From assembly GCF_001022965.1 (NCBI RefSeq), contig NZ_LECZ01000027.1, forward strand, positions 434,001-498,000: a DNA stretch of 64,000 nt, read 5' to 3'. Under the pieces are notes generated by a model, which saw only the letters and a list, made by a program, of their open reading frames with translations, did not search any database and was not told the DNA's origin. A program made the translations under genes and the position numbers. Below are positions 52,359-62,467 of this stretch, in pieces. Source of the stretch: Enterobacter genomosp. O (GTDB taxonomy: Bacteria; Pseudomonadota; Gammaproteobacteria; Enterobacterales; Enterobacteriaceae). How positions within the stretch are numbered: position 1 is the first letter of the stretch; each line of letters begins with the position of its first letter.

Positions 52359-53240
52359 ATGAGTGATACACAACGTAAGAACGCTTACCCGCAGCCCCCG
52401 TTCCCGGAACAGCCGCAAACGCCGCCGGGACTGGCATCCGAAATGCAGCCTGTACCCGATCACGGGGAAACAAGTTACAAAGGGCATGGTCGTCTTGCCG
52501 GCAAAAAAGCGCTGATTACCGGGGGCGATTCCGGTATTGGTCGCGCGGTGGCGATCGCCTATGCCCGTGAAGGGGCTGATGTGGCCATTAACTATCTGCC
52601 GGAAGAAGAGAAAGACGCGGTTGAAGTCATTGACCTGATCAAAGCGGAAGGCCGCAAGGCCGTCGCGCTGCCTGGGGACATCCGGGACGAAACCTTCTGT
52701 CAGAATCTTGTTGAAGAAGCCGTCTCGAAGCTGGGCGGGCTGGACATTCTGGTGAATAACGCCGGCCGTCAGCAGTTCCGGGAATCGTTAGAAGAGCTGA
52801 CCACCGAAGATTTTGACGCGACGTTTAAAACCAACGTGTATGCGCCTTTCTGGATCACGAAGGCGGCGCTGCGCCATTTGAAAGCGTCGTCCGTTATCAT
52901 CAACACCTCCTCCGTTCAGGCGGTGAAGCCCAGCCCCGTACTGCTGGACTATGCCCAGACGAAAGCCTGTCTCGCAGTATTTACCAAATCCTTAGCCAAA
53001 CAGCTGGGGCCGAAAGGCATTCGCGTTAACGCGGTCGCCCCTGGCCCTTACTGGACGGTGCTGCAATCCAGCGGCGGCCAGCCGATGGAAAAAGTGAAGG
53101 AGTTCGGTGGCGATACGCCGCTGGGACGTCCGGGTCAGCCGGTGGAGATTGCCCCGCTGTACGTCACGCTGGCCTCGGATGAATGTTCCTTTACCTCCGG
53201 TCAGGTGTGGTGTTCTGACGGCGGTGACGGCGTAATCTAA
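52359..53240 (+). CDS. SDR family oxidoreductase (YghA-like)
   Basis: A 293-residue SDR with an extra N-terminal stretch of about 45 residues. The Rossmann start is 'KKALITGGDSGIGRAVAIAYAREGADVAINYLPEEE', the catalytic Ser-Tyr-Lys is in 'INTSSVQAVKPSPVLLDYAQTKACLAVFTKSLAKQLGPKGIRVNAVAPGPYWT', and the end 'SGQVWCSDGG' is typical. It resembles E. coli YghA, an aldehyde reductase, but I cannot confirm the substrate. AAGGAG precedes the ATG. It is separated from ydeI by 64 bases. Confidence 0.86.
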   Translation: MSDTQRKNAYPQPPFPEQPQTPPGLASEMQPVPDHGETSYKGHGRLAGKKALITGGDSGIGRAVAIAYAREGADVAINYLPEEEKDAVEVIDLIKAEGRKAVALPGDIRDETFCQNLVEEAVSKLGGLDILVNNAGRQQFRESLEELTTEDFDATFKTNVYAPFWITKAALRHLKASSVIINTSSVQAVKPSPVLLDYAQTKACLAVFTKSLAKQLGPKGIRVNAVAPGPYWTVLQSSGGQPMEKVKEFGGDTPLGRPGQPVEIAPLYVTLASDECSFTSGQVWCSDGGDGVI

Positions 53241-53421
53241 ACCGCTTAGCTATTCCCCCTCCGCAATGAGCAATAAATGAACAAGGACGTTCACTTTTAT
53301 CCCCTGCCGAAAAATCTGTTGTAACTCAAACAGATCAAATGTTAAAAATATTTTGCTATCAGGTTATCAAAATTAAACAACTTAACTTGTCACCCGCATC
53401 GCTCTGTTTTTAACATCGCCT

Positions 53422-54345
53422 ATGGAAAAAAATGGTCTGTTCAGTCAGCGCATACGCTTGCGCCATTTGCATACATTTGTGGCCGTCGCTCAACAGGGAA
53501 CGCTGGGGCGTGCGGCTGAAACTCTTAACCTGAGCCAGCCCGCGCTCTCGAAAACCCTCAACGAGCTGGAACAGCTTACCGGCGCCCGGCTTTTTGACCG
53601 CGGTCGGCTGGGGGCGCAGCTAACCCTCGTGGGCGAACAGTTCCTCACCCACGCCGTCAAGGTTCTGGATGCGCTCAATACCGCAGGCCAGTCCCTGCAC
53701 CGAAAAGCAGAGCAGGCCAGCGAGGTCGTGCGCGTGGGGGCTCTTCCAACCGCGGCGCTGGGCATTCTTCCGCCGGTCATCGGCCAGTTCCACAAGCAGC
53801 AGCGGCATACCACCATTCAGGTTGCCACCATGAATAACACTATGCTGCTCGCGGGGTTGAAATCGGGCGAGCTGGATCTCGGTATCGGCCGAATGTCCGA
53901 CCCGGAACTGATGGGCGGTCTCAATTACGAACTGCTGTTCCTGGAGTCCATGAAGCTGGTGGTGCGTCCCGATCACCCTCTTTTGCAGGACACCGTCACG
54001 CTAAGCCGCGTCACGGAGTGGCCTGTTGTGGTTTGCCCGAAAGGAACCGTCCCGCGCCAGGCCGCCGAAACATTGCTGCAGATGCAGGGATGTACGCTGC
54101 CTTCAGGCTGTATCGAAACGCTTTCGGCCTCGCTTTCACGCCAGCTCACGCTGGACTATGACTACGTCTGGTTCGTGCCCTCCGGGGCGGTGAAAGATGA
54201 TTTGCGTCAGGGAACGCTGACCGCCCTGCCGGTGACCGCCCCCGGCGCCGGTGAACCTATCGGTATTTTGACCCGGGTGGATACCCCGCTTTCTGTTGGT
54301 GCGCAAACGCTGCTGAGCGCCATTCGTAAATCGATGCCGGTCTGA
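53422..54345 (+). CDS. LysR family regulator, PcaQ/GbpR-like
   Basis: A 307-residue LysR protein with an unusual N-terminal extension before 'LRHLHTFVAVAQQGTLGRAAETLNLSQPALSKTLNELEQLTGARLFDRGRLGAQLTLVGEQFLTHAVKVLD', the pattern of PcaQ/GbpR regulators that sense sugars or protocatechuate-type aromatics. The ligand domain is complete. It points toward the PQQ-dependent dehydrogenase gene, 714 bases away, and may control it; this is inference. The ribosome site is weak. A short inverted repeat follows the stop. Confidence 0.8.
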   Translation: MEKNGLFSQRIRLRHLHTFVAVAQQGTLGRAAETLNLSQPALSKTLNELEQLTGARLFDRGRLGAQLTLVGEQFLTHAVKVLDALNTAGQSLHRKAEQASEVVRVGALPTAALGILPPVIGQFHKQQRHTTIQVATMNNTMLLAGLKSGELDLGIGRMSDPELMGGLNYELLFLESMKLVVRPDHPLLQDTVTLSRVTEWPVVVCPKGTVPRQAAETLLQMQGCTLPSGCIETLSASLSRQLTLDYDYVWFVPSGAVKDDLRQGTLTALPVTAPGAGEPIGILTRVDTPLSVGAQTLLSAIRKSMPV

Positions 54346-54361
54346 GATCTTTCCCCACCTG

Positions 54362-54384
54362 ACCCTCTCCGAAAGGCTGAGGGT
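54362..54384. repeat. CCCTC palindromic repeat, copy 2
   Basis: ACCCTC (54362-54367) pairs with GAGGGT (54379-54384). It follows the LysR gene and may act as a weak terminator. Related to the copies at 34.5 and 54.7 kb. Confidence 0.5.
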
Positions 54385-54440
54385 TCTCCAGTAATTTTTT
54401 TACCTGAAGCGATGTACGCTGTCTCTGGAAAATGAATACC

Positions 54441-54653
54441 TTACAGCGATATCCTGGTCCGGCTGTAAATCGCCGAAGCGTTTCCGTAAGGCCGGGGCGA
54501 GGCGCAGGGATGCGCCGAGAGGGCGTGGCCTGCAGGGATGCAGGCTCATGCCCGACCCGATAGCCTGAAGGAATAAGCTGAGGGTACCGCGAAGCGGCGA
54601 TTTACCGCCGGGAGCCCGGGTCGCCAGGGTGGTGGCGATTGAGCCACCCTGGC
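54441..54653. repeat. strongly folded intergenic element, probable dispersed repeat or structured RNA
   Basis: Dense hairpins, no reading frame. TTACAGC (54441-54447) pairs with GCTGTAA (54462-54468). GGCGC-AGGGAT-GCGCC is at 54501-54516. A longer stem at 54521-54553 (GGGCGTG GCCTGC … GCAGGC t CATGCCC) also closes on AGGGAT. The 3' part has GCCAGGGTGG (54623-54632) pairing with CCACCCTGGC (54644-54653). The two hairpins share one loop sequence. Strand is unknown. Confidence 0.6.
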
Positions 54654-54727
54654 ACGTTCACCGGTCATGTCGTTACAGAGTAGCAAGGAACATAAAGTGA
54701 ACGGAATGACCACCTGAGCCGTATGTT

Positions 54728-54765
54728 CCCCCTCACCCCAGCCCTCTCCCTCAATGGAGAGGGGG
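54728..54765. repeat. CCCTCACCC…CCCTCTCC/GGAGAGGG palindromic repeat, copy 3
   Basis: CCCTCTCC (54742-54749) pairs with GGAGAGGG (54756-54763); the preceding CCCCCTCACCCCA matches the flank of the opgD-rimL copy. Confidence 0.7.
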
Positions 54766-55059
54766 TTATCTGTGCAGGCATTATTTTATGGGAAACCCTC
54801 AGCGACAGAGGGGCAAGGGTACTGCTCCGCCCTCTAATCAAATAATGCGAAATCATTCATTAACAATTGCGTAAAACAATTTAACAGTTTTATCATAGCC
54901 GCGAATTCACCAAATGGTTCGCACGCTATTTGTTTAAGGTGATTTCAACCGCATTCAATGCGTTCAACACCGTAAAAAGCATTATCCCCCGACATCTTAT
55001 TACCCAATTGGTACACACCAGCACAGTTCTGATACATCGGGGGGTTTAAGGAGACAGAA
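54766..55059 (+). promoter_or_regulatory. upstream region of the PQQ dehydrogenase
   Basis: This A+T-rich spacer contains no reading frame of note. It should contain the dehydrogenase promoter and regulator sites; I cannot fix a -35/-10 with confidence. The ribosome site TAAGGAGACAG ends it. Confidence 0.4.
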
Positions 55060-57444
55060 ATGGCATTTGGCAGCGCGCCGCGCGGGATACCTCGTATTCT
55101 GCAGTGGCTTCTTGCCGGACTGATGATACTCATCGGTCTGGCTGTCGGCGGGTTAGGCTTTAAGCTCGCCACCGTGGGCGGAAGTAGTTACTTCCTGATT
55201 ATGGGCGTGGTGATGGTGATTGCCGCGATCCTGATTTTCCTCAATCGCACCAGCGGGATCGTGCTTTACGGCATCGCCTTTATTGCCTCGCTGTTCTGGG
55301 CGGTAAGCGATGCGGGCTGGGATTTCTGGCCGCTCTTCTCGCGCCTGTTTACCTTTGCCGTTCTGGCCTTCCTCTGTGCCATCGTCTGGCCTTTCCTGCG
55401 CGCCGCGAACACCGGTACTGCGGTTCACAAAGCGCCAGCGTTTGGGATCGCGGCCGTGCTGGCCGTGGTTATGCTGGTCAGCCTGGGCTGGATGTTTAAG
55501 CCGCAAACCCTCGTGGCGGCAAACGAGCCCGTGCCGGTTAAACCCGTCGCACCCGGCGAGCAGCAAAAAAACTGGGAGCACTGGGGCAACACTACGCACG
55601 GCGACCGCTTCGCCGCGCTGGACCAGATTAACAAGCAAAACGTCAACGACCTGAAGGTCGCCTGGGTTGCGCACACCGGCGATATTCCGCAGAGCAACGG
55701 CTCCGGCGCGGAAGATCAAAACACCCCGTTGCAGGTTGGCGACACGCTCTATGTCTGTACCCCGTACAGCAAAGTGCTGGCGCTGGACGTGGACTCCGGT
55801 AAAGAAAAATGGCGTTACGATTCCAAAGCCACGGCGCCTAACTGGCAGCGCTGCCGCGGTCTGGGCTATTTTGAAGATCGCTCAAGCGTGACGACATCAC
55901 AAGCAGAAATGCAGCCTGCGGCCTGCCCTCGCCGCCTGTTCCTGCCGACCACCGACGCCCGCCTGATTGCCATCAACGCGGATACCGGCAAGGTCTGTGA
56001 AGACTTTGGCGACCATGGCACCGTTGACCTCAGCGTCGGCATGGGCGAGATCAAGCCGGGGTATTATCAGCAGACCTCCACGCCGCTGGTTGCCGGGAAT
56101 GTCGTTGTCGTCGGCGGACGCGTGGCGGATAACTTCTCCACCGGTGAACCGCCGGGCGTGGTGCGGGCATATGACGTTCACACCGGCAAGCTGGCCTGGG
56201 CGTGGGATCCGGGTAACCCGAACCTGACCGGCCTGCCGCCGGAAGGCCAGACCTACACGCGCGGTACGCCGAACGTCTGGTCTGCGATGTCTTACGACGC
56301 TAAGCTGAACCTGATCTACCTGCCAACCGGCAACGCCACCCCGGATTTCTGGGCGGGCGAGCGCACCGCGCTGGACGATAAGTACAGTTCTTCCATCGTC
56401 GCCGTTGACGCGACCACCGGTCAGGTCCGCTGGCATTTCCAGACCACCCACCACGACCTGTGGGACTTCGACCTGCCTTCCCAGCCGCTGCTGTACGACC
56501 TGCCGGACGGTAAAGGCGGAACCACGCCTGTGCTGGTGCAGACCAGCAAGCAGGGCATGATTTTCATGCTTAACCGCGAAACCGGTAAGCCGGTGGCGAA
56601 GGTTGAGGAACGTCCCGTTCCGGCGGGTAACGTTGAAGGTGAACGCTACTCTCCGACCCAGCCGTATTCCGTTGGCATGCCGATGATTGGCAACCAGACG
56701 CTGACCGAGTCCGACATGTGGGGAGCGACGCCTGTCGACCTGCTGCTGTGCCGCATTCAGTTTAAAGAGATGCGTCATCAGGGCGTCTTCACCCCGCCGG
56801 GCCTCGACCGGTCCCTGCAGTTCCCCGGCTCTCTCGGCGGGATGAACTGGGGCAGCGTCTCCGTTGACCCGAACAACAGCCTGATGTTCGTCAACGATAT
56901 GCGCCTGGGACTGGCAAACTACATGGTGCCGCGCGCTAACGTGGCGAAAAACGCCAGCGGCATTGAGATGGGTATCGTTCCGATGGACGGCACGCCGTTC
57001 GGCGCAATGCGCGAACGCTTTCTGTCGCCGCTGGGCATTCCTTGCCAGAAGCCACCGTTTGGCACCATGTCGGCGGTTGACCTGAAAACCGGCAAGCTGG
57101 TGTGGCAGGTTCCTGTCGGCACGGTAGAAGATACCGGCCCGCTCGGCATCCGCATGCACATGCCTATCCCTATCGGAATGCCGACGCTTGGCGCATCGCT
57201 CTCTACCCAGTCCGGCCTGCTGTTCTTTGCCGGCACTCAGGACTTCTACCTGCGCGCGTTTGATACCGCCACCGGGAAAGAGATCTGGAAAGACCGCCTG
57301 CCGGTCGGCAGCCAGTCCGGTCCGATGACCTACGTATCGCCGAAAACCGGTAAACAGTACATCATCATTAACGCCGGCGGCGCTCGCCAGTCGCCGGATC
57401 GCGGTGATTACGTTATCGCCTATGCGTTACCCGATAAGAAGTAA
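55060..57444 (+). CDS. membrane-bound PQQ-dependent dehydrogenase (glucose/quinate/shikimate family)
   Basis: A 794-residue protein. The first 145 residues contain about five membrane helices, then a periplasmic eight-bladed PQQ propeller. 'WEHWGNTTHGDRFAALDQINKQNVNDLKVAWVAHTGD' starts it, 'YSSSIVAVDATTGQVRWHFQTTHHDLWDFDLPSQP' holds the catalytic Asp region (HHDLWDxD), and 'GADMWGAT'-like SDMWGATPVD is also present. It oxidises a polyol or sugar in the periplasm and passes electrons to ubiquinone. It resembles Gcd but differs from E. coli Gcd at many positions, so the substrate (glucose, quinate or shikimate) is open. It is followed by a strong terminator. Confidence 0.9.
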   Translation: MAFGSAPRGIPRILQWLLAGLMILIGLAVGGLGFKLATVGGSSYFLIMGVVMVIAAILIFLNRTSGIVLYGIAFIASLFWAVSDAGWDFWPLFSRLFTFAVLAFLCAIVWPFLRAANTGTAVHKAPAFGIAAVLAVVMLVSLGWMFKPQTLVAANEPVPVKPVAPGEQQKNWEHWGNTTHGDRFAALDQINKQNVNDLKVAWVAHTGDIPQSNGSGAEDQNTPLQVGDTLYVCTPYSKVLALDVDSGKEKWRYDSKATAPNWQRCRGLGYFEDRSSVTTSQAEMQPAACPRRLFLPTTDARLIAINADTGKVCEDFGDHGTVDLSVGMGEIKPGYYQQTSTPLVAGNVVVVGGRVADNFSTGEPPGVVRAYDVHTGKLAWAWDPGNPNLTGLPPEGQTYTRGTPNVWSAMSYDAKLNLIYLPTGNATPDFWAGERTALDDKYSSSIVAVDATTGQVRWHFQTTHHDLWDFDLPSQPLLYDLPDGKGGTTPVLVQTSKQGMIFMLNRETGKPVAKVEERPVPAGNVEGERYSPTQPYSVGMPMIGNQTLTESDMWGATPVDLLLCRIQFKEMRHQGVFTPPGLDRSLQFPGSLGGMNWGSVSVDPNNSLMFVNDMRLGLANYMVPRANVAKNASGIEMGIVPMDGTPFGAMRERFLSPLGIPCQKPPFGTMSAVDLKTGKLVWQVPVGTVEDTGPLGIRMHMPIPIGMPTLGASLSTQSGLLFFAGTQDFYLRAFDTATGKEIWKDRLPVGSQSGPMTYVSPKTGKQYIIINAGGARQSPDRGDYVIAYALPDKK

Positions 57445-57450
57445 CGGATG

Positions 57451-57480
57451 AAAAAAGGGACCGAAAGGTCCCTTTTTTTT
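57451..57480 (+). terminator. terminator of the PQQ dehydrogenase gene
   Basis: AAGGGACC (57455-57462) pairs with GGTCCCTT (57467-57474) around GAAA and is followed by a T-run to 57480; A-rich sequence on the left makes it work from either side. Confidence 0.92.
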
Positions 57481-57552
57481 GCCCGGTGGCGCTTCGCTTA
57501 CGCGGGCCTGCAAATACAAGTAGGTCGGGTAAGGCGAAGCCGCCACCCGACA
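57481..57552. repeat. REP pair (BIME-like)
   Basis: Palindromes at 57481-57510 (GCCCGGTGGCGC…GCGGGCC) and 57520-57552 (GTAGGTCGGGTAAGGCGAAGCCGCCACCCGAC) in opposite orientation, between the convergent PQQ dehydrogenase and chemoreceptor genes. Confidence 0.8.
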
Positions 57553-57563
57553 CAACACGCCAC

Positions 57564-59255
57564 TCAGAACGTCTCCCAGTTATCCCCGGAAACCGCTGCC
57601 GCTGGACGCAGCGGCGCGTTCTTCGCCACTGGCGCAGACGTTACCGCGCGCCCTTGCTTCGCGCCGCTCAGACGAAACGCGCCGACCGCCTCGGTCAGAC
57701 GCGCACCCTGCTCTTCAAGAGACGCCGCCGCGGCGGAGGCTTCTTCCACCAGCGAGGCGTTCTGCTGGGTGACCTTATCCATCTCGGAAATCGCCTGGCT
57801 GACCTGCACGATACCGCGGCTCTGTTCGTCGGACGCGGCCGCAATTTCCAACATGATGTCGGTCACGCGCTTAACCGCATCGACGATCTCATTCATGGTA
57901 TGGCCGGCGGCGACAACTTCACCGGAGCCCTGGTCGATCAGCGAAACCGATTCGTTGATCAGGCTTTCAATCTCTTTAGCGGCATTCGCACTGCGGCTTG
58001 CCAGGGTCCGCACTTCACTTGCCACCACGGCAAACCCGCGCCCCTGCTCGCCCGCGCGCGCCGCTTCGACCGCCGCGTTCAGCGCCAGGATATTGGTCTG
58101 GAACGCGATGCTGTTAATTACGGCGGTAATCTCAGAGATCTTCTTCGAACTGCTGGAGATATTGCCCATGGTTTTAACCACTCCGGAGACCATCTGACCG
58201 CCGCGGCTGGCTTTGCCGGAGGCATCTTCCGCCAGCTTGCTGGCATGGTGGGCGTTATCGGCGTTCTGCTTCACCGTCGCGGTCAGCTGCTCCATGCTCG
58301 CGGCGGTTTGCTCAATCGCCGCGGCCTGCTGCTCGGTGCGCGAAGAGAGATCGGTGTTACCGGCAGAAATCTCGCTGGTACCGCGGTAGATCTCCTCCGC
58401 ACCCTGACGTACGGTGCCCACGGTATTTTCAAGCGAGTGCTGCATGGTTTGCAGATCGCGCGTCAGGCGGCCAATTTCGCTGCGTCCGGCTACGTCGTCC
58501 GGCATCGTCAGGTCGCCTTTGGCGATATTTTCGATACGCTTCGCGGCTCGCTGCAGCGGGTTGATCACCGTGCGGCGCAGCACAACAAAGGTCATCGCCG
58601 TCAGCACCAGCGCCAGTGCAAACGCGCCCACCATAAACATCAGGCCCAGCTGCGTGCGGCTGTGCGCCTGTGCGGTCAGCGCGCTGGCACGGTCGGTACG
58701 GATCTTAATCGCCTTCAGCAGCACGGCGTTGTACGCGTCATCCAGCGGGCGCGCCGTTTCGTTTTCGTGGTTGATGATCGCTTCGAACATGCCGTTTTTG
58801 GCGAATTTCACCATCGGCTGCATCCCCGCAACATAGGCGTCGTAGCGCGCCTTGAGATCCGCATCCAGCGCCTGGCCCTCAGCGGTACGCACGGCACGAT
58901 TCATATAGGCGGTAAAGCTATCCTGGGACTGCTTAATCCGCGTTTCCGCCTCGCTGATGTTCTGCTTCATAGCATCCATCTCCGCGATACGGCTTGCCGC
59001 ACCGGCGTGGATCAGATTGATACGCGCGGTTCGCAGATGGTTTGAGCTGTTCGACAGCCCCATACGCACCTGAATTTCGGATGTGACATCCTGCTGGTCG
59101 CGATCGGCCTGAAGCAGGAAATACCCCGCCAGGCCCGAGCTCAAGGCAAAGAGCAGAATAATGCCACCGAGAATGGAGGAAAACAGCGGAACCAGCCTGA
59201 TGTGATGCAAGAAGCCCAGCTTGCGCTGCGCCGGCATCGAAGTAGTGTTGTCCAT
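57564..59255 (-). CDS. methyl-accepting chemotaxis protein
   Basis: A 563-residue chemoreceptor. TM1 lies near residues 20-45 ('LVPLFSSILGGIILLFALSSGLAGYFLL'), a periplasmic four-helix sensor follows, TM2 is near 200-220, then HAMP and a long signalling coil. 'GRGFAVVASEVRTLASRSANAAKEIESLI' is the kinase-binding tip. The C-terminus ends in NWETF, the CheR/CheB docking pentapeptide of Tar/Tsr-type receptors. Ligand unknown; serine/aspartate or sugar sensors all share this fold. The start is ATG 59255. Confidence 0.93.
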   Translation of the reverse strand: MDNTTSMPAQRKLGFLHHIRLVPLFSSILGGIILLFALSSGLAGYFLLQADRDQQDVTSEIQVRMGLSNSSNHLRTARINLIHAGAASRIAEMDAMKQNISEAETRIKQSQDSFTAYMNRAVRTAEGQALDADLKARYDAYVAGMQPMVKFAKNGMFEAIINHENETARPLDDAYNAVLLKAIKIRTDRASALTAQAHSRTQLGLMFMVGAFALALVLTAMTFVVLRRTVINPLQRAAKRIENIAKGDLTMPDDVAGRSEIGRLTRDLQTMQHSLENTVGTVRQGAEEIYRGTSEISAGNTDLSSRTEQQAAAIEQTAASMEQLTATVKQNADNAHHASKLAEDASGKASRGGQMVSGVVKTMGNISSSSKKISEITAVINSIAFQTNILALNAAVEAARAGEQGRGFAVVASEVRTLASRSANAAKEIESLINESVSLIDQGSGEVVAAGHTMNEIVDAVKRVTDIMLEIAAASDEQSRGIVQVSQAISEMDKVTQQNASLVEEASAAAASLEEQGARLTEAVGAFRLSGAKQGRAVTSAPVAKNAPLRPAAAVSGDNWETF

Positions 59256-59380
59256 GACCGTCGACTCTCTTGTAGGTAAGATGCGTAAAAACACGCCTGT
59301 CAGATAGTCATCGGCACGGTTGGGATTTAGATTACGGCTAAAAACGCCGCACTGGTCACACTTTAGAGAAGATTATTAAA

Positions 59381-59409
59381 GAAACGCCAGCGGCTAAAAA
59401 CCGCTGGCG
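59381..59409 (-). terminator. terminator of frmA
   Basis: CGCCAGCGG (59385-59393) pairs with CCGCTGGCG (59401-59409) around a 7-base loop; the minus strand then reads TTTC. It lies just beyond the frmA stop. Confidence 0.8.
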
Positions 59410-59415
59410 GAAGAG

Positions 59416-60841
<1,426 letters not shown>

Positions 60842-60852
60842 ACGCCCTCCTG

Positions 60853-60872
60853 ATACTATAGGGGGGTATGGT
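60853..60872 (-). promoter_or_regulatory. FrmR operator
   Basis: ATACTATAGGGGGGTATGGT contains the TA-flanked G6 tract typical of CsoR/RcnR/FrmR sites, 12 bases upstream of the frmR start. Confidence 0.7.
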
Positions 60873-61037
60873 ACATATTTTATTACCGCGATGTAAACCT
60901 TAAGATTTCTGGGGTGAGATAAAGCAAGAACACGATCGCAACTGCCAAAAAAACGTCGCCAATAATGAATTTGATTAGCAAGATCGGTCAGGATTCTGGC
61001 CCACCGGTCAGGCAAAGTGGGTCATCAGGAGGATGCA

Positions 61038-61904
61038 ATGAACGATACAAACAATATGGCGTACCGCGAGCGCTTCACGATGGTGTGCGACTATATCGCC
61101 CTCCATCTCGATGAACCGCTCTCGCTGGAGAGGCTCAGCGCGTTAGCCTGCTGTTCACCTTATCATTTTCACCGTCAGTTTCTGGCGTTCAGCGGCCTGC
61201 CGCTGTATCGCTATATCCAGTGGCTACGCCTGCGTCGCGCTTCATGGCGACTGGCGTTTAATCCACAGGATAAGGTGATTGATATTGCGCTCGATGCTGG
61301 ATTCCAGAGCCCTGAATCGTTCAGCCGCGCCTTCAGAAACGCGTTTGGAAAAAGCCCGCGTCAGTTTCGGCAGCAGCCGGACTGGCTAAGCTGGCACGAG
61401 CGCGTACCGAAAATGACCTTTCAGGAGCAAAAAACGATGGAAGTTAAGATTGTCGATTTTCCCCAAACCCGAGTAGCGATGCTACAACACCGTGGCAGTC
61501 CCAATCGGGTTAATGACAGTGCGGCGAAATTCATCGCCTGGCGTAAAGCTACTGGCTTATCGCCAGTACGCGAAAGCAGCACGTTTGGTATAGCGTGGGA
61601 CGATCCGGCGACTACGCCTGAAGAAGCCTTTCGTTTCGATATATGCGGCAGCGTTTTTGAAGCGATACCGGAAAATACGTTCGGGGTTGGCAACGGTGTA
61701 ATTGATGGGGGCCGTTACGCCGTTGGGCGTCATTCTGGCTCGCTGGATAACATATCCACCACGGTGTGGGCAATGTTCCGGGACTGGCTGCCCGCAAGCG
61801 GCGAAACGCTGCGTGATGCGCCCGTGTTCTTCCATTACATCAATTTTATTCACGAGGTGCCGGAACATGCGCTGCAAACGGATATCTACCTGCCGATAAA
61901 TTGA
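61038..61904 (+). CDS. AraC family regulator with GyrI-like ligand domain
   Basis: A 288-residue regulator. The N-terminal AraC domain (residues about 5-105, 'LSLERLSALACCSPYHFHRQFLAFSGLPLYRYIQWLRLRRASWRLAFNPQDKVIDIALDAGFQSPESFSRAFRNAFGKSPRQFR') is followed by a GyrI/SbmC-like domain (about 130-288, 'VKIVDFPQTRVAMLQHRGSPNRVNDSAAKFIAWRK'), the Rob/BmrR-type ligand pocket. The ligand and targets are unknown; multidrug or stress signals are usual. AGGAGG precedes ATG 61038. It is divergent from frmRA. Confidence 0.88.
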   Translation: MNDTNNMAYRERFTMVCDYIALHLDEPLSLERLSALACCSPYHFHRQFLAFSGLPLYRYIQWLRLRRASWRLAFNPQDKVIDIALDAGFQSPESFSRAFRNAFGKSPRQFRQQPDWLSWHERVPKMTFQEQKTMEVKIVDFPQTRVAMLQHRGSPNRVNDSAAKFIAWRKATGLSPVRESSTFGIAWDDPATTPEEAFRFDICGSVFEAIPENTFGVGNGVIDGGRYAVGRHSGSLDNISTTVWAMFRDWLPASGETLRDAPVFFHYINFIHEVPEHALQTDIYLPIN

Positions 61905-61927
61905 TTATCCCTTGTTCACCACCTCTT

Positions 61928-61957
61928 CTGCCGGGTAGCGCTACGCTTGCCCGGCAG
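61928..61957. repeat. REP element
   Basis: CTGCCGGGTAGCGC…GCTTGCCCGGCAG palindrome directly downstream of the AraC-GyrI gene. Confidence 0.75.
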
Positions 61958-62467
61958 TATCCTGGGTTTCATCGAATCCAGGTTCGGGCATTCCCTTACA
62001 TAAGTAAATCTGAATAGTTTCTCTCCGAAATGCACGCATGTAAATTCGAATTCAGCCATTTTCTATAGCAAAGCAAAAAGAAGCCGCCTGTAGCAACCTT
62101 TATTCGGCGGAATCGATAAGCAACATTAATAATAATGCAAAAAACCTTATAAACCTTACACCAGGTAACGTGTTGAAATGAAATGGTTTCAGTCATGATT
62201 AAATTTTCTTTAATAATCCAGGTCTATACAAAATCTTATTTTCCGCATTCATAATCTGTAAGCGGTCAAAATCGAACCACTCCTCGCTCAAGTCAGGTAA
62301 ATAAATCAAAATAATTATCTAAACCATATTGCGCAAACCATTGTTATATATAGATAAAAATCGCACAAGCGCAAAATAACGATCAATATCAATGGGTTAC
62401 ATCATTGATCAATACCCGATCACGTGCTACACCTAAATCCAGGTAAAAATATTTCATGGAGAAAAGC
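61958..62467. other. A+T-rich spacer before the Cys-rich orphan gene
   Basis: Base composition shifts clearly toward A+T here. A short frame on the minus strand (61996-62196) has no ribosome site and I do not accept it. Near 62390-62430 overlapping ATCAAT/ATTGAT sequences form several small dyads that could be regulator sites. Confidence 0.45.

Noticed and set aside
55897..57159. Long open frame (420 codons) on the minus strand inside the PQQ dehydrogenase gene
   Set aside because: It is antisense to a complete, motif-rich dehydrogenase; the translation is rich in His, Arg and Gly with no domain pattern, as expected from the high G+C third positions.
57486..59045. Plus-strand open frame of 519 codons across the chemoreceptor gene
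   Set aside because: It is antisense to the clear methyl-accepting chemotaxis gene, has no membrane or enzyme pattern, and starts inside a REP element.
61996..62196. Minus-strand frame of 66 codons in the A+T-rich spacer
   Set aside because: No ribosome site, no similarity pattern I know, and it lies in a region where chance frames are common.
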